Source: Granulicella rosea
Lineage (GTDB): Bacteria > Acidobacteriota > Terriglobia > Terriglobales > Acidobacteriaceae
Length of the DNA stretch: 64,000 nt
Direction of reading: 5' to 3'
Assembly: GCF_900188085.1 (NCBI RefSeq)
Contig: NZ_FZOU01000004.1
Coordinates: forward strand, 372,001-436,000
Shown here: positions 1-10,284 of the stretch, one piece after another
Position numbering within the stretch: position 1 is the first letter of the stretch
Layout: every line of letters begins with the position of its first letter
Made by a program: the position numbers and the translations under genes
The notes under the pieces: generated by a model
The model's database searches: none
The model's input: the letters and a program-made list of their open reading frames with translations, nothing else
What the model was told of the DNA's origin: nothing

Positions 1-1458
1 GAAGACAGCGGAGCAGGTACAGAGGTATCGCGTCGCACGTTTCTAAAGGGTGCTGGAGCCGCGGGCGTTGCCTCGCAGCTCACGCCTGCTCTCGCCGCAT
101 CCAGCGCTGCGCAGCCGTTTCATCCGAACGTCGTTTACATTCACTCGCACGACTCAGGACGCTACCTGCAGCCGTACGGATACAACATACCGACACCTGC
201 CCTGCAGCGTCTGGCGAACGAAGGCACACTCTTCCGCAACGCCTTCAGCGTTGCACCAACCTGCTCGCCCAGCAGGTCCGGGCTATTGACCGGTCTGTAT
301 CCGCATAACAACGGAATGCTGGGCCTGGCGCATCGTGGCTTCGCGCTCAACGACTACAAGCAGCACATCATCCATACCCTGAAGGCCGCTGGTTACATCT
401 CGGTGCTTGCCGGTGTGCAGCATGTGGCCAAAGCTCCGGAGACGATCGGCTACGACATCATCGTGCCGCGCAGTCAGACGCAGGCCAACCATCTCGGCAC
501 CACCGCAAGCGTGGCGGCGCCGGCTGCGGCGGAGTTTCTGGACAGCCGACCGAAACAGCCGTTCTTCCTCGATGTAGGCTTCTTCGAAACGCATCGTGAG
601 TATCCTGAAGCCACCGCGGACGATCCCGCCAACTATACAGCGCCACCGCGTCCCATACCCGATGCGCCTGCGACGCGTAAAGACTTTGCACGTTATCGCG
701 CAAGTGCGCGCCTGCTGGATAAAGGCGTGGCGACGGTGCTCGATGCATTGGACCGCAATGGTCTCAGCGAGAATACGCTGATCATCAGCACAACGGATCA
801 TGGCATCTCGTTCCCGCGCATGAAGTGCAATCTTACCGATGATGGCTGGGGCGTCTCGCTGATTCTGCGTGGGCCGCGAATCGGTAAGGGAGCCGTGCAG
901 GATGCGCTAATCTCTCACCTCGATGTCTTCCCAACCCTGTGCGAGTACCTGGGCATCCAGCCGCCTGCATGGCTGCAAGGCAAGTCCTTCCTGCCGGTAC
1001 TTGCAGGCAATGTCTCCGAGATTCACGAGGAGATCTTTGCCGAGGTTAATTATCACGCTGCGTATGAGCCACAGCGCGCCGTGCGGACCTCGCGCTGGAA
1101 GTACATTCGCCGCTTCGGAGACAAGACCACGCCCGTGCTTCCGAACTGCGACGACGGCTTGAGCAAGAGTCTGTGGCTCGAGGCGGGCTGGGCGACACAG
1201 ACAGTCGAACAGGAGAGCCTCTACGACCTTCTCTTCGATCCGACGGAGCACCGGAATCTTGCAACCGACCCTACCTATGGAGCAACCTTGCAGGATATGC
1301 GCGCTCGGCTGCAACGCTGGATGGCCGCCACGCAGGACCCTCTGCTGAAAGGCCCCGTGGCGGCGCCGTCCGGTGCAGTCGTCAACGACCCCAATGGCAT
1401 CTCTCCCAGTGAGCCCGTGCGTCTGGCGTCGTCCTTTGCCGGGCGATCGTTAAAATGA
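1..1458 (+). CDS. Sulfatase, cysteine type (5' end outside window)
   Basis: The reading frame is open from base 1, so the true start lies upstream. The first visible residues include a twin-arginine motif (SRRTFLKG), which indicates Tat export to the periplasm. A metal-site stretch HSHDSGRY follows. The sulfatase signature C-S-P-S-R has its cysteine at bases 262-264 and is followed by the usual L-x-T-G-x-Y-P. This cysteine would be converted to formylglycine to hydrolyse sulfate esters. The HSHD form resembles heparan-N-sulfatase-like members, but the substrate cannot be read from sequence. It is the first of five sulfatases in the cluster and lies 43 bases before the next one. Confidence 0.93.
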   Translation, partial: EDSGAGTEVSRRTFLKGAGAAGVASQLTPALAASSAAQPFHPNVVYIHSHDSGRYLQPYGYNIPTPALQRLANEGTLFRNAFSVAPTCSPSRSGLLTGLYPHNNGMLGLAHRGFALNDYKQHIIHTLKAAGYISVLAGVQHVAKAPETIGYDIIVPRSQTQANHLGTTASVAAPAAAEFLDSRPKQPFFLDVGFFETHREYPEATADDPANYTAPPRPIPDAPATRKDFARYRASARLLDKGVATVLDALDRNGLSENTLIISTTDHGISFPRMKCNLTDDGWGVSLILRGPRIGKGAVQDALISHLDVFPTLCEYLGIQPPAWLQGKSFLPVLAGNVSEIHEEIFAEVNYHAAYEPQRAVRTSRWKYIRRFGDKTTPVLPNCDDGLSKSLWLEAGWATQTVEQESLYDLLFDPTEHRNLATDPTYGATLQDMRARLQRWMAATQDPLLKGPVAAPSGAVVNDPNGISPSEPVRLASSFAGRSLK

Positions 1459-1501
1459 AGACCCTTCCATACTTACAAGCTTCCCGAAAGTGGAGTGAAC
1501 G

Positions 1502-2941
1502 ATGAATCGTCGTGAGTTTCTCAAGCAGAGTGCAGTCGTATCCCTGGCCGCAACAGCGGCGCATGCGGCGCCGGCCCAAGCGTCCACCACGAAGAAGTGG
1601 AATGTACTGTATGTTTTCAGCGACCAACATCGTGCAGCATCGCTGCCGGGGGAGCCCTTCAGTCAGGTGGAAGCGCCAACGCTCGACCGCTTTCGACGGC
1701 AGAATCTGTCGATGGATTGTTGCATCTCGAACTACCCTTTGTGCGTGCCGCATCGCGCGATTCTGATGAGCGGACTCTACCCAAACCAATCCAATGTGAT
1801 CGGCAACGAGAGCACGCTCCAGCCGATCGTGCCGGGCCTTGGCGAGACCTTCAAGAAGGCCGGCTACCACACAGGATACGTAGGCAAGTGGCACCTCTAT
1901 CGCGGTGAAGACCAGTTCGTCCCGAAGGGTCCTTATCGCTTTGGATTCGACGACTGGCACGCATGGGCGAATACGAACAAGCATTACGATGGCATCACCT
2001 TCGATCAGGAGACCGGTGAGCGCAAGACCCTGCCCGGCTATCAACCAACGCGCATGACCGACCAGGCGATCGAGTTCCTGGACAGCCAGAAGGGACAGGA
2101 CAAGCCCTGGCTCCTGGTCGTCAGTTGGAATCCTCCGCACCCGCCCTATAACCCGCCTCCGGAGGACCGCGATCGCTACGGCGCGCTGAAGCTTACTACC
2201 CGCCCGAACGTCCGTCTGCCTATCCCCGCGGACCACCCCGCGCAGGCATGGCCGGCTCTACAATCCTTCGATACGCTGCACGAGGCTCAGCAGGGCTACT
2301 ACGGCGGCATCACAGCCATCGACAAGGAGTTTGCGCGCCTGCTGAAGACGCTGGACGACCATGGCATGACCGGCAACACCATCATCGTCTACACCTCGGA
2401 TCACGGAGATCTGATGGGCTCGCACGGGCACATGGCCAAGCAGATGCCTCATGAAGAATCGTGCCATGTTCCTTTCTTCCTTCACCACCCTGAAGCGAAG
2501 ACGCCACACGCCTCAGATGCGCTGTTCGCGTCCATCGATATCTATCCAACCCTCTGTGGGCTGGCAGGTATCGCTGCTCCTCAGCATTGCTCGGGACGTG
2601 ATTTTTCCGCACACATGCTGGGCAGGCACGCATTCAAGGAAAGCGAGATGGTCTTCTTGATGAACAACCAAGGACCACCGAATCGGCAGGAGGTGAACAC
2701 GCCGACCTATCGAGGGCTACGCACGAAGACACATACGTATGCCGTGCAGTTGGATGGCCGGTGGGTGTTGTATGACAACATAGCCGACCCCTACCAGATG
2801 AAGAACCTCATCGCCGATCCGAAGTCCACGCAACTCATCGAGAAGTTCGACGCCGCGCTGATCGCGTGGAGCAAGTCGACTGGCGACGCCTTTCCATACG
2901 AGACAGCGCTGAAGAGCTCTTCGAGTTATCCAGGGGCTTAG
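1502..2941 (+). CDS. Tat-exported sulfatase
   Basis: This 479-residue protein begins MNRREFLKQS, a twin-arginine signal peptide with an Ala-rich hydrophobic stretch and probable cleavage near residue 28. The alkaline-phosphatase-like core starts at N34-VLYVFSDQH. The active-site motif C81-V-P-H-R carries the formylglycine-precursor cysteine. Later metal and substrate motifs include GKWH (about 128-131) and TSDHGDLMGSHG. A GGAG ribosome-binding site sits 6 bases before the ATG. Length fits type I sulfatases. The five sulfatases here differ strongly from each other, so this is not a recent tandem duplication. Substrate unknown. Confidence 0.95.
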   Translation: MNRREFLKQSAVVSLAATAAHAAPAQASTTKKWNVLYVFSDQHRAASLPGEPFSQVEAPTLDRFRRQNLSMDCCISNYPLCVPHRAILMSGLYPNQSNVIGNESTLQPIVPGLGETFKKAGYHTGYVGKWHLYRGEDQFVPKGPYRFGFDDWHAWANTNKHYDGITFDQETGERKTLPGYQPTRMTDQAIEFLDSQKGQDKPWLLVVSWNPPHPPYNPPPEDRDRYGALKLTTRPNVRLPIPADHPAQAWPALQSFDTLHEAQQGYYGGITAIDKEFARLLKTLDDHGMTGNTIIVYTSDHGDLMGSHGHMAKQMPHEESCHVPFFLHHPEAKTPHASDALFASIDIYPTLCGLAGIAAPQHCSGRDFSAHMLGRHAFKESEMVFLMNNQGPPNRQEVNTPTYRGLRTKTHTYAVQLDGRWVLYDNIADPYQMKNLIADPKSTQLIEKFDAALIAWSKSTGDAFPYETALKSSSSYPGA

Positions 2942-3390
2942 CCGTTTTCAAGCTGTCTCACATACCAAAGTGTCGATATTGAAGGGCCGTATCTTGCCAC
3001 GAGCAGCAGGCGAGGTACGGCGCGGACTTTGACAAGAGGATGAGTCTTTCGTACCCTAAAGTTGTGAACCCCCTCACACAGACCGCTGGTTGTTGTTGTC
3101 GCTGTTGTTGTTAGTTCCGCTATCGACGCGGCGTCTGTGTTCCCCTGCATAAATTTCTTTCCTCATTCCTGTTGCGCGGCGATGATGCCGGGCAACTTTG
3201 AGGCGCGATTCCTGAAATCGCTGCAGGGTGTCTGTATTTGGGGTTTGCTTTTGACGCAATAGAGCTGTACGGCTCTATCTTCCAGACTCCCCGAACTCTC
3301 TTCCACTTCGCACCTTGATGCATGTGCAATGCAGCAAGGCGGCCGGCCTTCGCATAAGCAGGCTGAGTCACGTTTGTTCAGGAGTCGCCG
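2942..3390 (+). other. Intergenic region before the TonB receptor
   Basis: There is no convincing gene in this 449-base gap. It should hold the promoter of the receptor gene. The only notable feature is a short run rich in GTT/TGT triplets near 3089-3114. A long antisense reading frame that enters this gap continues across the receptor gene and looks like a high-GC shadow. Confidence 0.5.
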
Positions 3391-6300
3391 TTGAAGCCCT
3401 CGAAGTTCTTGTTCCGCCTTTTCTCTTTGATCCTGTTTGTGGCTGCCGCAACGTTCGCGAACGCTCAAACAACCGACGGCAGCATTTATGGCGCCATCAC
3501 CGATGCAACCGGCGCGGCCATCTCTAATGCGCAGGTGGTCATCACGGACGTGCATACGGGTGTATCGCAGTCCAAAGTGACGAATCGCAAGGGCGAGTAC
3601 CTGTTCCCCACGGTGCTGCCCGGCGACTATAGCGTGAAGGTGACGGTCGACGGTTTCAAGACGGCGACGGAGACCGGTGTCAACGTGCAGGCCAACAGCA
3701 ATATCCATGTACCGGTTGCGATGGCTGCCGGTGGTGCGAGCGAGAGCGTGTCTGTCGAGGCCGGTGTGACGCTGGTCGACACGCGTGAGGCGCAGGTGTC
3801 GAACACGATCGACCAGGCGCGCGTGGAGAACCTGCCGACGCAGGACCACAACGCCTACGCCCTGCTGGTCACGGTGCCTGGCGTGTCGAACTTCGGAGGC
3901 GACGGATACACCAGCACCCGTGGAGGCACCACCCTCAGCGTCAACGGATTGCCGACCGATCAGTCCAGCTTCTACCTCGACGGCGCATACGACACCAACT
4001 TCTATGGCCCTGGCGGCAACAAGGCGCCGAGTCCCGATATGCTTGACCAGTTCCACGTGATCACCTCGAACTTTGATGCCGAGTTCGGACGCTCGCCGGG
4101 CGCGGTCATCAACATGATCTCGAAGCGCGGCACGAACAAGTATCACGGGACGGTATTTGAATACTGGCGCAACGACGCCATCGATGCGAAGGGTTTCTTC
4201 AACACGGTCTCGCCCTTGCTGCGCCAGAACCAGTACGGTGCGACCCTTGGCGGTCCGGTTCCCATGTTTCGGGATAAGTTCTTCTTCTTCGGTTCGTACG
4301 AGCGCCTGGTCGTCCACCAGACCGCCACGGTGAACTCGCAACAGACCTTGACGGCTGCCGAACGCACCGGCGATTTCAGCGCGGACACGCGGGCTCCGGC
4401 GACCTTCACTGCCTTTCCCGCAGCGTACCAGTGCGGGCTTGGCCCGAAGGTTATCTGCCCCACGAAGATCGACCCGGTTGCGAAGAGTCTGTTGCAATTC
4501 ATTCCGGTGTTTCAGAACAACGGCACACCGCAGGAGCGGTCGCTGGCGAACGTCAATAACGACGAAGGTCTTGGCCGCCTCGACTGGCGCGGATTCAGCA
4601 AGCACACGATCTATGCGACTTACTTCCGCTCACAGGGTCTGAGCCTGGATCCGGCGGCAGGCGGCAATGGCGGGATCGGCATTGCTGGCTCGGTTCCGCA
4701 GTACTCCGGCATGACCGAACTGGAGAACCAGCAGAACGCGATTGTGGCCGATGACTGGCTACTCAACAGCCGAACCGTAAACTCGATGCGCGGCTTCTAC
4801 ACCGCCAACCGCTACATCATCAGCAACCAACTGGGGACCGCGAACTTTGCCTCCAGCCTGGGCAGCGGCCAACCGCAGGGCAGCAACATCACCTCGCCGA
4901 CGTACTATACGGCCACGGGCTACTTTACGCTGGGCCCGACTGGCGCTGGTCCCAGCGATGTCAACCAGATCTCGTTCGGCTTGATCGACACCGCTACGCT
5001 GCAGCTTGGCCGTCATGCCATCAAGCTCGGCGGAGCATGGATCTCGGACAAGTACAGCGAAGACGGTAAGGGAAACTCGAACGGAAACTATACCTTCAAC
5101 TCGAGCGGCCTGACCACCTTTCCGCTTGCGGATTTCATGATCGGATATGCGACCACGCTGAATCAAAACAGCGGCGTCCGTCACCGCTTCCGCAACCAGG
5201 ACCCGGCGCTGTTCCTGCAGGATGACTGGCAGGTAACCAATCGCCTGAACCTGAACCTTGGCATCCGCTGGGAGCTGGTTCAGCCGTGGCTTGGCGATAA
5301 CAACGAGAGCCAGGTGCAGGAGGGCGTGCAGTCGACCGTTGCGCCGAATGCGCCGCTGGGTCTTCTCGTAGTGGGAGACAAAGGCGTGAAGGATGGCTCC
5401 TTCCAGACCGCCTATAACCGGTTCGCTCCGCGTGTCGGCCTGGCGTACGACGTGTACGGCAACGGCCGCACGAGCTTCCGCGCCGCATACGGCATCTTCT
5501 ATGAGCAGGTGGAGGAAGGTACCATCGGCGGCCAGGTGCAGGAGCCGTACACCATTGCACAACAGACGAATGGAGTCACCAGCCTGCAGTGCCCGTATGG
5601 CGGGACCTACAGCGGTGGAAGCTGCCTTGGGGCAAGCTCGCCCTTTCCCTATACGTTCTCTCCAGGCAACGCGAAGTACTACACGAACACATCGCTTTCG
5701 GCATATCGTCCGGGTGAAAAGAGCACGCCATATGCGGAAGAGTGGAATGCGCAGGTCCAGCAGCAGGTCGGCAAGAAGGTTGCGTTCACCATCGGCTATG
5801 TGGCAATGAACTACATGAAGCAGTACATCCAGTTCGACATCAACTCGCCGAAGTTCTTCCCCGGTGCGCCCGTGACCGAAAACCCCTACACAACCAACGC
5901 AAATGGAATCAACTGCCGCAGGCCGTATGAGCCTTACCGTCTGGGTGGAATCGTCAATGCCGCGAACTGCACCTTCCTGACGACCGCCGCGGGAGGCTAC
6001 ACCGATGCGCAGGGTAAGCCGCTGCAGTTCGGCGCGATCAACCAGTACTTCCCGGCGAATAACAGCCACTACAACAGCCTGCAGACTCAGATCAATGGAC
6101 ACCTGAAGACGTTCGACTTCAATGCCAACTATGTCTGGGGCAAGGTGCTCACGTATGCGACGCCGACCGTCGACCAGACCGATATTCGTAAGAACTACGG
6201 GCGCGCCGATGTCGACGTGCGCAACCGGTTTGCCTTCTCCGGTACGTATCACACGCCGGCCGTGCATCTGTGGGGCTTCTTTGGCAAGGAGGTCCTCAGC

Positions 6301-6777
6301 GGCTGGGCACTGAACGATATCAGCACCTTCCAGTCCGGCTCCCCGTTCACGGTGATGGCGAATGTGGACGTCAATCGCGACGGCACGACCAACGACCGCG
6401 TCAATGTCGTCGGCGATCCTTACAAGCACTATCGCAGCCACGTGGATATGGTCTACAAGGGCTACCTGAACGCCGCGTCGTTCCAGCAGCCCTGCGGCGC
6501 CTCCGCGACCGTCGCCTGCACGAGCCCCTATGGAAACGAGCAGCGCGACTCGCTCACCAATCCGAATAACTGGCAGAGCAATATCTCCGCGTTCAAGGAG
6601 TTCGCTCTGCCGAGACAGCTCACGTTCCAGTTCCGCGCGGAGGCGTTCAACGCCTTCAACTATACCCACCTGACCAGCGTGCGAAATAACCTGACAGTCT
6701 TCCCAACGGCGATCAACGCGTTCCAGAGCGCGGATGCAGGGCGTGTTCTGCAGTTCGCCGGGAAGATCATCTTCTGA
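3391..6777 (+). CDS. TonB-dependent outer-membrane receptor with carboxypeptidase-regulatory-like N-terminus
   Basis: This 1128-residue protein has a Sec signal peptide (hydrophobic run LFVAAATFANA, cleavage near residue 26). An Ig-like carboxypeptidase-regulatory domain follows (about 28-115, GSIYGAITDATGAAISNAQV), then a plug domain (about 130-250) and a long beta-barrel with many aromatic-alternating strands. It ends in phenylalanine, as outer-membrane barrels do. This Oar-like architecture is typical of large acidobacterial receptors. The start is TTG at 3391, chosen because an AGGAG site lies just upstream and it gives the full signal peptide. Embedded among sulfatases, it most likely binds or imports a sulfated glycan; that role is inferred from context. 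Confidence 0.93.
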   Translation: MKPSKFLFRLFSLILFVAAATFANAQTTDGSIYGAITDATGAAISNAQVVITDVHTGVSQSKVTNRKGEYLFPTVLPGDYSVKVTVDGFKTATETGVNVQANSNIHVPVAMAAGGASESVSVEAGVTLVDTREAQVSNTIDQARVENLPTQDHNAYALLVTVPGVSNFGGDGYTSTRGGTTLSVNGLPTDQSSFYLDGAYDTNFYGPGGNKAPSPDMLDQFHVITSNFDAEFGRSPGAVINMISKRGTNKYHGTVFEYWRNDAIDAKGFFNTVSPLLRQNQYGATLGGPVPMFRDKFFFFGSYERLVVHQTATVNSQQTLTAAERTGDFSADTRAPATFTAFPAAYQCGLGPKVICPTKIDPVAKSLLQFIPVFQNNGTPQERSLANVNNDEGLGRLDWRGFSKHTIYATYFRSQGLSLDPAAGGNGGIGIAGSVPQYSGMTELENQQNAIVADDWLLNSRTVNSMRGFYTANRYIISNQLGTANFASSLGSGQPQGSNITSPTYYTATGYFTLGPTGAGPSDVNQISFGLIDTATLQLGRHAIKLGGAWISDKYSEDGKGNSNGNYTFNSSGLTTFPLADFMIGYATTLNQNSGVRHRFRNQDPALFLQDDWQVTNRLNLNLGIRWELVQPWLGDNNESQVQEGVQSTVAPNAPLGLLVVGDKGVKDGSFQTAYNRFAPRVGLAYDVYGNGRTSFRAAYGIFYEQVEEGTIGGQVQEPYTIAQQTNGVTSLQCPYGGTYSGGSCLGASSPFPYTFSPGNAKYYTNTSLSAYRPGEKSTPYAEEWNAQVQQQVGKKVAFTIGYVAMNYMKQYIQFDINSPKFFPGAPVTENPYTTNANGINCRRPYEPYRLGGIVNAANCTFLTTAAGGYTDAQGKPLQFGAINQYFPANNSHYNSLQTQINGHLKTFDFNANYVWGKVLTYATPTVDQTDIRKNYGRADVDVRNRFAFSGTYHTPAVHLWGFFGKEVLSGWALNDISTFQSGSPFTVMANVDVNRDGTTNDRVNVVGDPYKHYRSHVDMVYKGYLNAASFQQPCGASATVACTSPYGNEQRDSLTNPNNWQSNISAFKEFALPRQLTFQFRAEAFNAFNYTHLTSVRNNLTVFPTAINAFQSADAGRVLQFAGKIIF

Positions 6778-6870
6778 TGAAGTAACAGCAATTTCAGACG
6801 GTAGCGCGGCACACTTAAACGAACGATTGCCGGAGCACCCAGTAAGTCGACTTATCTCAGGGAGAAGCCA

Positions 6871-8400
6871 TTGAATCGCCGCGAGCTCATCCGAAACACA
6901 CTCCTTGCTGCCGGCGCGAACGTCGCCACGAGCGGACATGCCCTCATGGATGTTTCACCGAGCAAGGATAAGCCGGCGCCACGCACGTCTGATGGTCCGA
7001 TGCCGAACATCTTATGGATCTGCGCGGATCAGCAGCGCGCCGACACGATCGCGGCTCTGGGCAATGCAAAGATTCGCACGCCGAATCTGGATAAGCTTGT
7101 CGGTCAGTCGACCGTCTTTACCAATGCATTTTGTCAGACGCCTATCTGCGGCCCCTCGCGCGGCAGCTTTCTGACCGGCCGATATCCGCGGGAGACAGGC
7201 CTGCGTTCGAACGCTGAACGTATTCATGATTCCGAACGAATCGTACCGCGCATTCTTGCCGACTACGGCTATGACTGCGGCCTTGTCGGTAAGCTGCATC
7301 TATCGCCTGCCGACCACAGGATTGTCGAGGTACGCACGGACGACGGCTATCGGGTCTTTGAGTGGAGTCATGATCTCAGCGACAACTGGCCCGGTAAGAA
7401 CCAATGGCGGAACTGGCTTGCGACCCAGAACGTGGTGTGGCCGGAGCCGCCGAAGGGTCGCCATCCTGCCTGGGGAGTGCCGATCGATCCAAAGTATACG
7501 CAGACGGCGTGGTGCGCTCAGGAAGCCATCAAGTTCATGCGGGAACACCCCAAAGACAAGCCCTGGCTCATGTCCGTCAACATCTATCAGCCGCATGCAC
7601 CCTTCCATCCCACGGAAGAATATCTCTCGCACTATAAGGCAAGTGACATGCCCGCTCCCGCTTACAGGGAGGGAGAGCTGGCAAACAAGCCGAAGCATCA
7701 ACAGGTCGATCACCAGGGTGCGTACGGTGGCACTGGCATGTCCTTCGTCAAGACGAGCGACGAAGAACATCTTCTCATCAAGGCCGCGTACTACGCGATG
7801 ATCGAGCAGGTCGACACCGAGGTCGGCCGCATGATGGCCGCACTCGAAGAGCTCGGCATGGCGGACAACACCATCGTCGTCTATCAGAGCGACCATGGCG
7901 AGATGCAGGGCGACCATGGAATTTACATGAAGGGCCCGTACTTCTACGACTGCCTGACGCGTGTGCCCCTCATCATCCGCTGGCCCGGTCATGTGAAGAC
8001 CCAGAAGATCGACGCTCTCGTCGAGCTGACCGATCTGGCGCCTACTTTGTTGGAGGCCGCAGGAGTTCCTGTTCCGCCCGGGATGCAGGGCCGTTCGCTC
8101 TATCCGATTCTGACCGGCAAGAAGACGCAGCATCGCGACTCCGTCTACATCGAGTATTACGACGCGGTGGCGAAGTACGATCCTACCCCGATGGCGACTT
8201 GTGTCCGTACGGAGAGATACAAATGCACCTACTATCAGACGCTTGCGACCGGCGAGCTCTACGATCTGCAGAAGGATCCGGGTGAGTTCGATAACCTTTG
8301 GAATGTGCCGCAACACGCAGGCGAGCAGATGGCCATGATGGAACACCTGCTCGCTCGTATGATTCAGAGTACCGATCCACTTCCCTTGCACCAGTTCTAG
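6871..8400 (+). CDS. Tat-exported sulfatase
   Basis: This 509-residue protein starts at a TTG preceded by GGGAG. The N-terminus MNRRELIRNTLLAAGANV is a twin-arginine signal. The catalytic core opens with ILWICADQQRAD, and the active-site motif is C93-G-P-S-R followed by G-S-F-L-T-G-R-Y-P. Downstream motifs include GKLHL and QSDHGEMQGDHG, which hold metal ligands. It follows the TonB receptor by 93 bases and is followed closely by another sulfatase, consistent with one transcription unit. The LSPADHR insertion and overall pattern recall choline-sulfatase and iduronate-sulfatase-like subfamilies, but the substrate cannot be assigned. Confidence 0.94.
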   Translation: MNRRELIRNTLLAAGANVATSGHALMDVSPSKDKPAPRTSDGPMPNILWICADQQRADTIAALGNAKIRTPNLDKLVGQSTVFTNAFCQTPICGPSRGSFLTGRYPRETGLRSNAERIHDSERIVPRILADYGYDCGLVGKLHLSPADHRIVEVRTDDGYRVFEWSHDLSDNWPGKNQWRNWLATQNVVWPEPPKGRHPAWGVPIDPKYTQTAWCAQEAIKFMREHPKDKPWLMSVNIYQPHAPFHPTEEYLSHYKASDMPAPAYREGELANKPKHQQVDHQGAYGGTGMSFVKTSDEEHLLIKAAYYAMIEQVDTEVGRMMAALEELGMADNTIVVYQSDHGEMQGDHGIYMKGPYFYDCLTRVPLIIRWPGHVKTQKIDALVELTDLAPTLLEAAGVPVPPGMQGRSLYPILTGKKTQHRDSVYIEYYDAVAKYDPTPMATCVRTERYKCTYYQTLATGELYDLQKDPGEFDNLWNVPQHAGEQMAMMEHLLARMIQSTDPLPLHQF

Positions 8401-8468
8401 TGGCTAGTATGAAGCACGACGAGACAGTGAGTATCAGGACTTATGTGTGTAGCACGGCAAGGAGAAGC

Positions 8469-10253
8469 ATGGCGAACCGACGGGACTTCATGAAGTTAGG
8501 CGCTGGCATAGCGGCATCGACGCTGGCAGCGAAGGCGAGTGCGGCATTTGTTCCTCCAGCATCGCACGCTGCGGGCTCCAAACCCAATATCATCTTCATT
8601 CTTGCGGACGATCTGGGCTTCTCGGACATCGGCTGTTTCGGCTCCGAGATCTCCACGCCGAACCTCGATCGCCTCGCCGCGCGCGGCATGCGGATCAGCC
8701 AGTTCTATAACAACCCGCGCTGCTGCCCTTCACGCGCATCGATCATGACCGGGCTCTATTCGCATCAGGCGCATATGGGCAACATGGTGGTGGACCACAA
8801 TCGCTACCCATTCATCGAGTACGACGGCATCCTCGCAGCCAACACGCTTACCATTGCGGAAGCACTGAAGACAGCCGGCTACAACACCGCGGCCGTCGGC
8901 AAGTGGCACCTCGCTCCTGAGACCGAAGAAGGCAAACGCAGCTGGCCCCTGCAGCGCGGCTTCGATAAGTTCTGGGGTATGATCGCCGGCGCTTCGGTTT
9001 ACTATGAGTCTCCCCACCTGATGAGCGGCAACGACCCGCTGCCGCCACCACCGAAAGACCAGTACCTCACCGACCTATGGGCCGATCATGCAGTGTCGTA
9101 TGTGAACGAGTTGGCGAAGGAGAAGAAGCCGTTCTTCCTCTATACGGCCTTCAACGCGCCGCACTGGCCCATCCAGGCGCCGGAGGCAGACGTGCAGAAG
9201 TATGCCACGCGTTACGCAGGTGGATGGGACAAGCTTCGCGAAGAGCGTCATCGCAAGCAGCTCGACCTGGGCATCCTGCCTGAGAAGTGGAAGCTGACGC
9301 CGCGCGATCCGCGCGTGCCGGCGTGGGACGACGCCGACGATAAGGAGTGGGAGATGCGGCGCATGGCCGTCTACGCCGCCATGATCGACCGTCTCGATCA
9401 AGCCATTGGACGCATCGTCGATGCGGTCGAGAAGGCTGGCGCCACGGAGAACACCCTCATCCTCTTCATGTCGGACAATGGCGGCAATGCGGAAGAGATA
9501 GGGCGCGGCAACCGCACGACGCCCGTAAAAAATGCCGAAGGCGGCCCGCTGCATACCGCTGCATCGGAGACTGAGGCAGGGCCTTGCGAGAACGGCATGA
9601 CCTGCGCGGGCAATGTTCCAGGTGTCATGCCGGGCGGCGAGAGCACCTTCCAGAGCATCGGCATTCCCTGGGGCAACTGCTCTACGACGCCCTTCCGCCT
9701 CTACAAGCACTATGCTCACGAAGGTGGAATCAGCACACCCTTTATCGCCTGCTGGCCGAAGCACCTCAAGCCGCAGTCCAGGCCTGTCGACGCGGTAGGC
9801 CATGAGACAGACCTCATGCCGACCTTCCTCGAGCTTGCGGGAGTGACCTATCCCAAGCAGGTAGCGGCCGGGCCGATCCCTGCCCTTGTGGGCGAAAGTC
9901 TCCTACCCGTGTTCGATGGCCGGCAACGCGCCCGCGGCCCTATCTACTGGGAGCATGAAGGCAACAAGGCCGTGCGCGATGGCAAGTGGAAGCTCGTGTC
10001 AAGGTTCCCCGATCAATGGGAGCTCTTCGATATGGAGGCCGACCGCACGGAGCTGCATGACCTGGCAGCGGCCCAGCCGGATCGTGCGAAGAGCATGCAG
10101 GCCATGTGGGATGCATGGGCGAAACGCGTCGGCGTGCAGCCCTGGCCGATGCCTCAAACGCCGCCCCCTGAGCGAAGTGGAGAGCTCAGAACACCACCTT
10201 ATCTGCGGAAGAAAAGCGGCGACGAAAGCATGGGTGTTATCCACGAACAGTAG
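8469..10253 (+). CDS. Tat-exported arylsulfatase (AtsA-like)
   Basis: The ATG at 8469 was chosen because AAGGAG lies 4 bases upstream and the protein then begins MANRRDFMKLGAG, a twin-arginine signal. The open frame extends back into the previous gene but that extension has no signal peptide. The 594-residue product has metal-binding D47-D48 in ILADDLGFSDIG and the motif C85-C-P-S-R followed by A-S-I-M-T-G. Later come GKWHL and FMSDNGGNAEE. The length and the SDNGGN motif match arylsulfatase A/AtsA-like enzymes. It acts in the periplasm after formylglycine formation. Confidence 0.93.
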   Translation: MANRRDFMKLGAGIAASTLAAKASAAFVPPASHAAGSKPNIIFILADDLGFSDIGCFGSEISTPNLDRLAARGMRISQFYNNPRCCPSRASIMTGLYSHQAHMGNMVVDHNRYPFIEYDGILAANTLTIAEALKTAGYNTAAVGKWHLAPETEEGKRSWPLQRGFDKFWGMIAGASVYYESPHLMSGNDPLPPPPKDQYLTDLWADHAVSYVNELAKEKKPFFLYTAFNAPHWPIQAPEADVQKYATRYAGGWDKLREERHRKQLDLGILPEKWKLTPRDPRVPAWDDADDKEWEMRRMAVYAAMIDRLDQAIGRIVDAVEKAGATENTLILFMSDNGGNAEEIGRGNRTTPVKNAEGGPLHTAASETEAGPCENGMTCAGNVPGVMPGGESTFQSIGIPWGNCSTTPFRLYKHYAHEGGISTPFIACWPKHLKPQSRPVDAVGHETDLMPTFLELAGVTYPKQVAAGPIPALVGESLLPVFDGRQRARGPIYWEHEGNKAVRDGKWKLVSRFPDQWELFDMEADRTELHDLAAAQPDRAKSMQAMWDAWAKRVGVQPWPMPQTPPPERSGELRTPPYLRKKSGDESMGVIHEQ

Positions 10254-10284
10254 AGCGCGACAGTCTGACTGAGAAGCCGCGCCT

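Noticed and set aside
3089..3114. GTT-rich triplet run as a possible microsatellite
   Set aside because: It is short and imperfect, with no evidence of function.
4759..6939. A 726-codon antisense frame opposite the TonB receptor (and others at 3163-4605 and 1382-2236)
   Set aside because: Long antisense frames are expected in GC-rich coding DNA; no protein family is recognisable and they lie opposite clear genes.
8298..8468. N-terminal extension of the arylsulfatase frame back to 8298
   Set aside because: It overlaps the preceding sulfatase gene, lacks a signal peptide, and a strong ribosome-binding site precedes ATG 8469.
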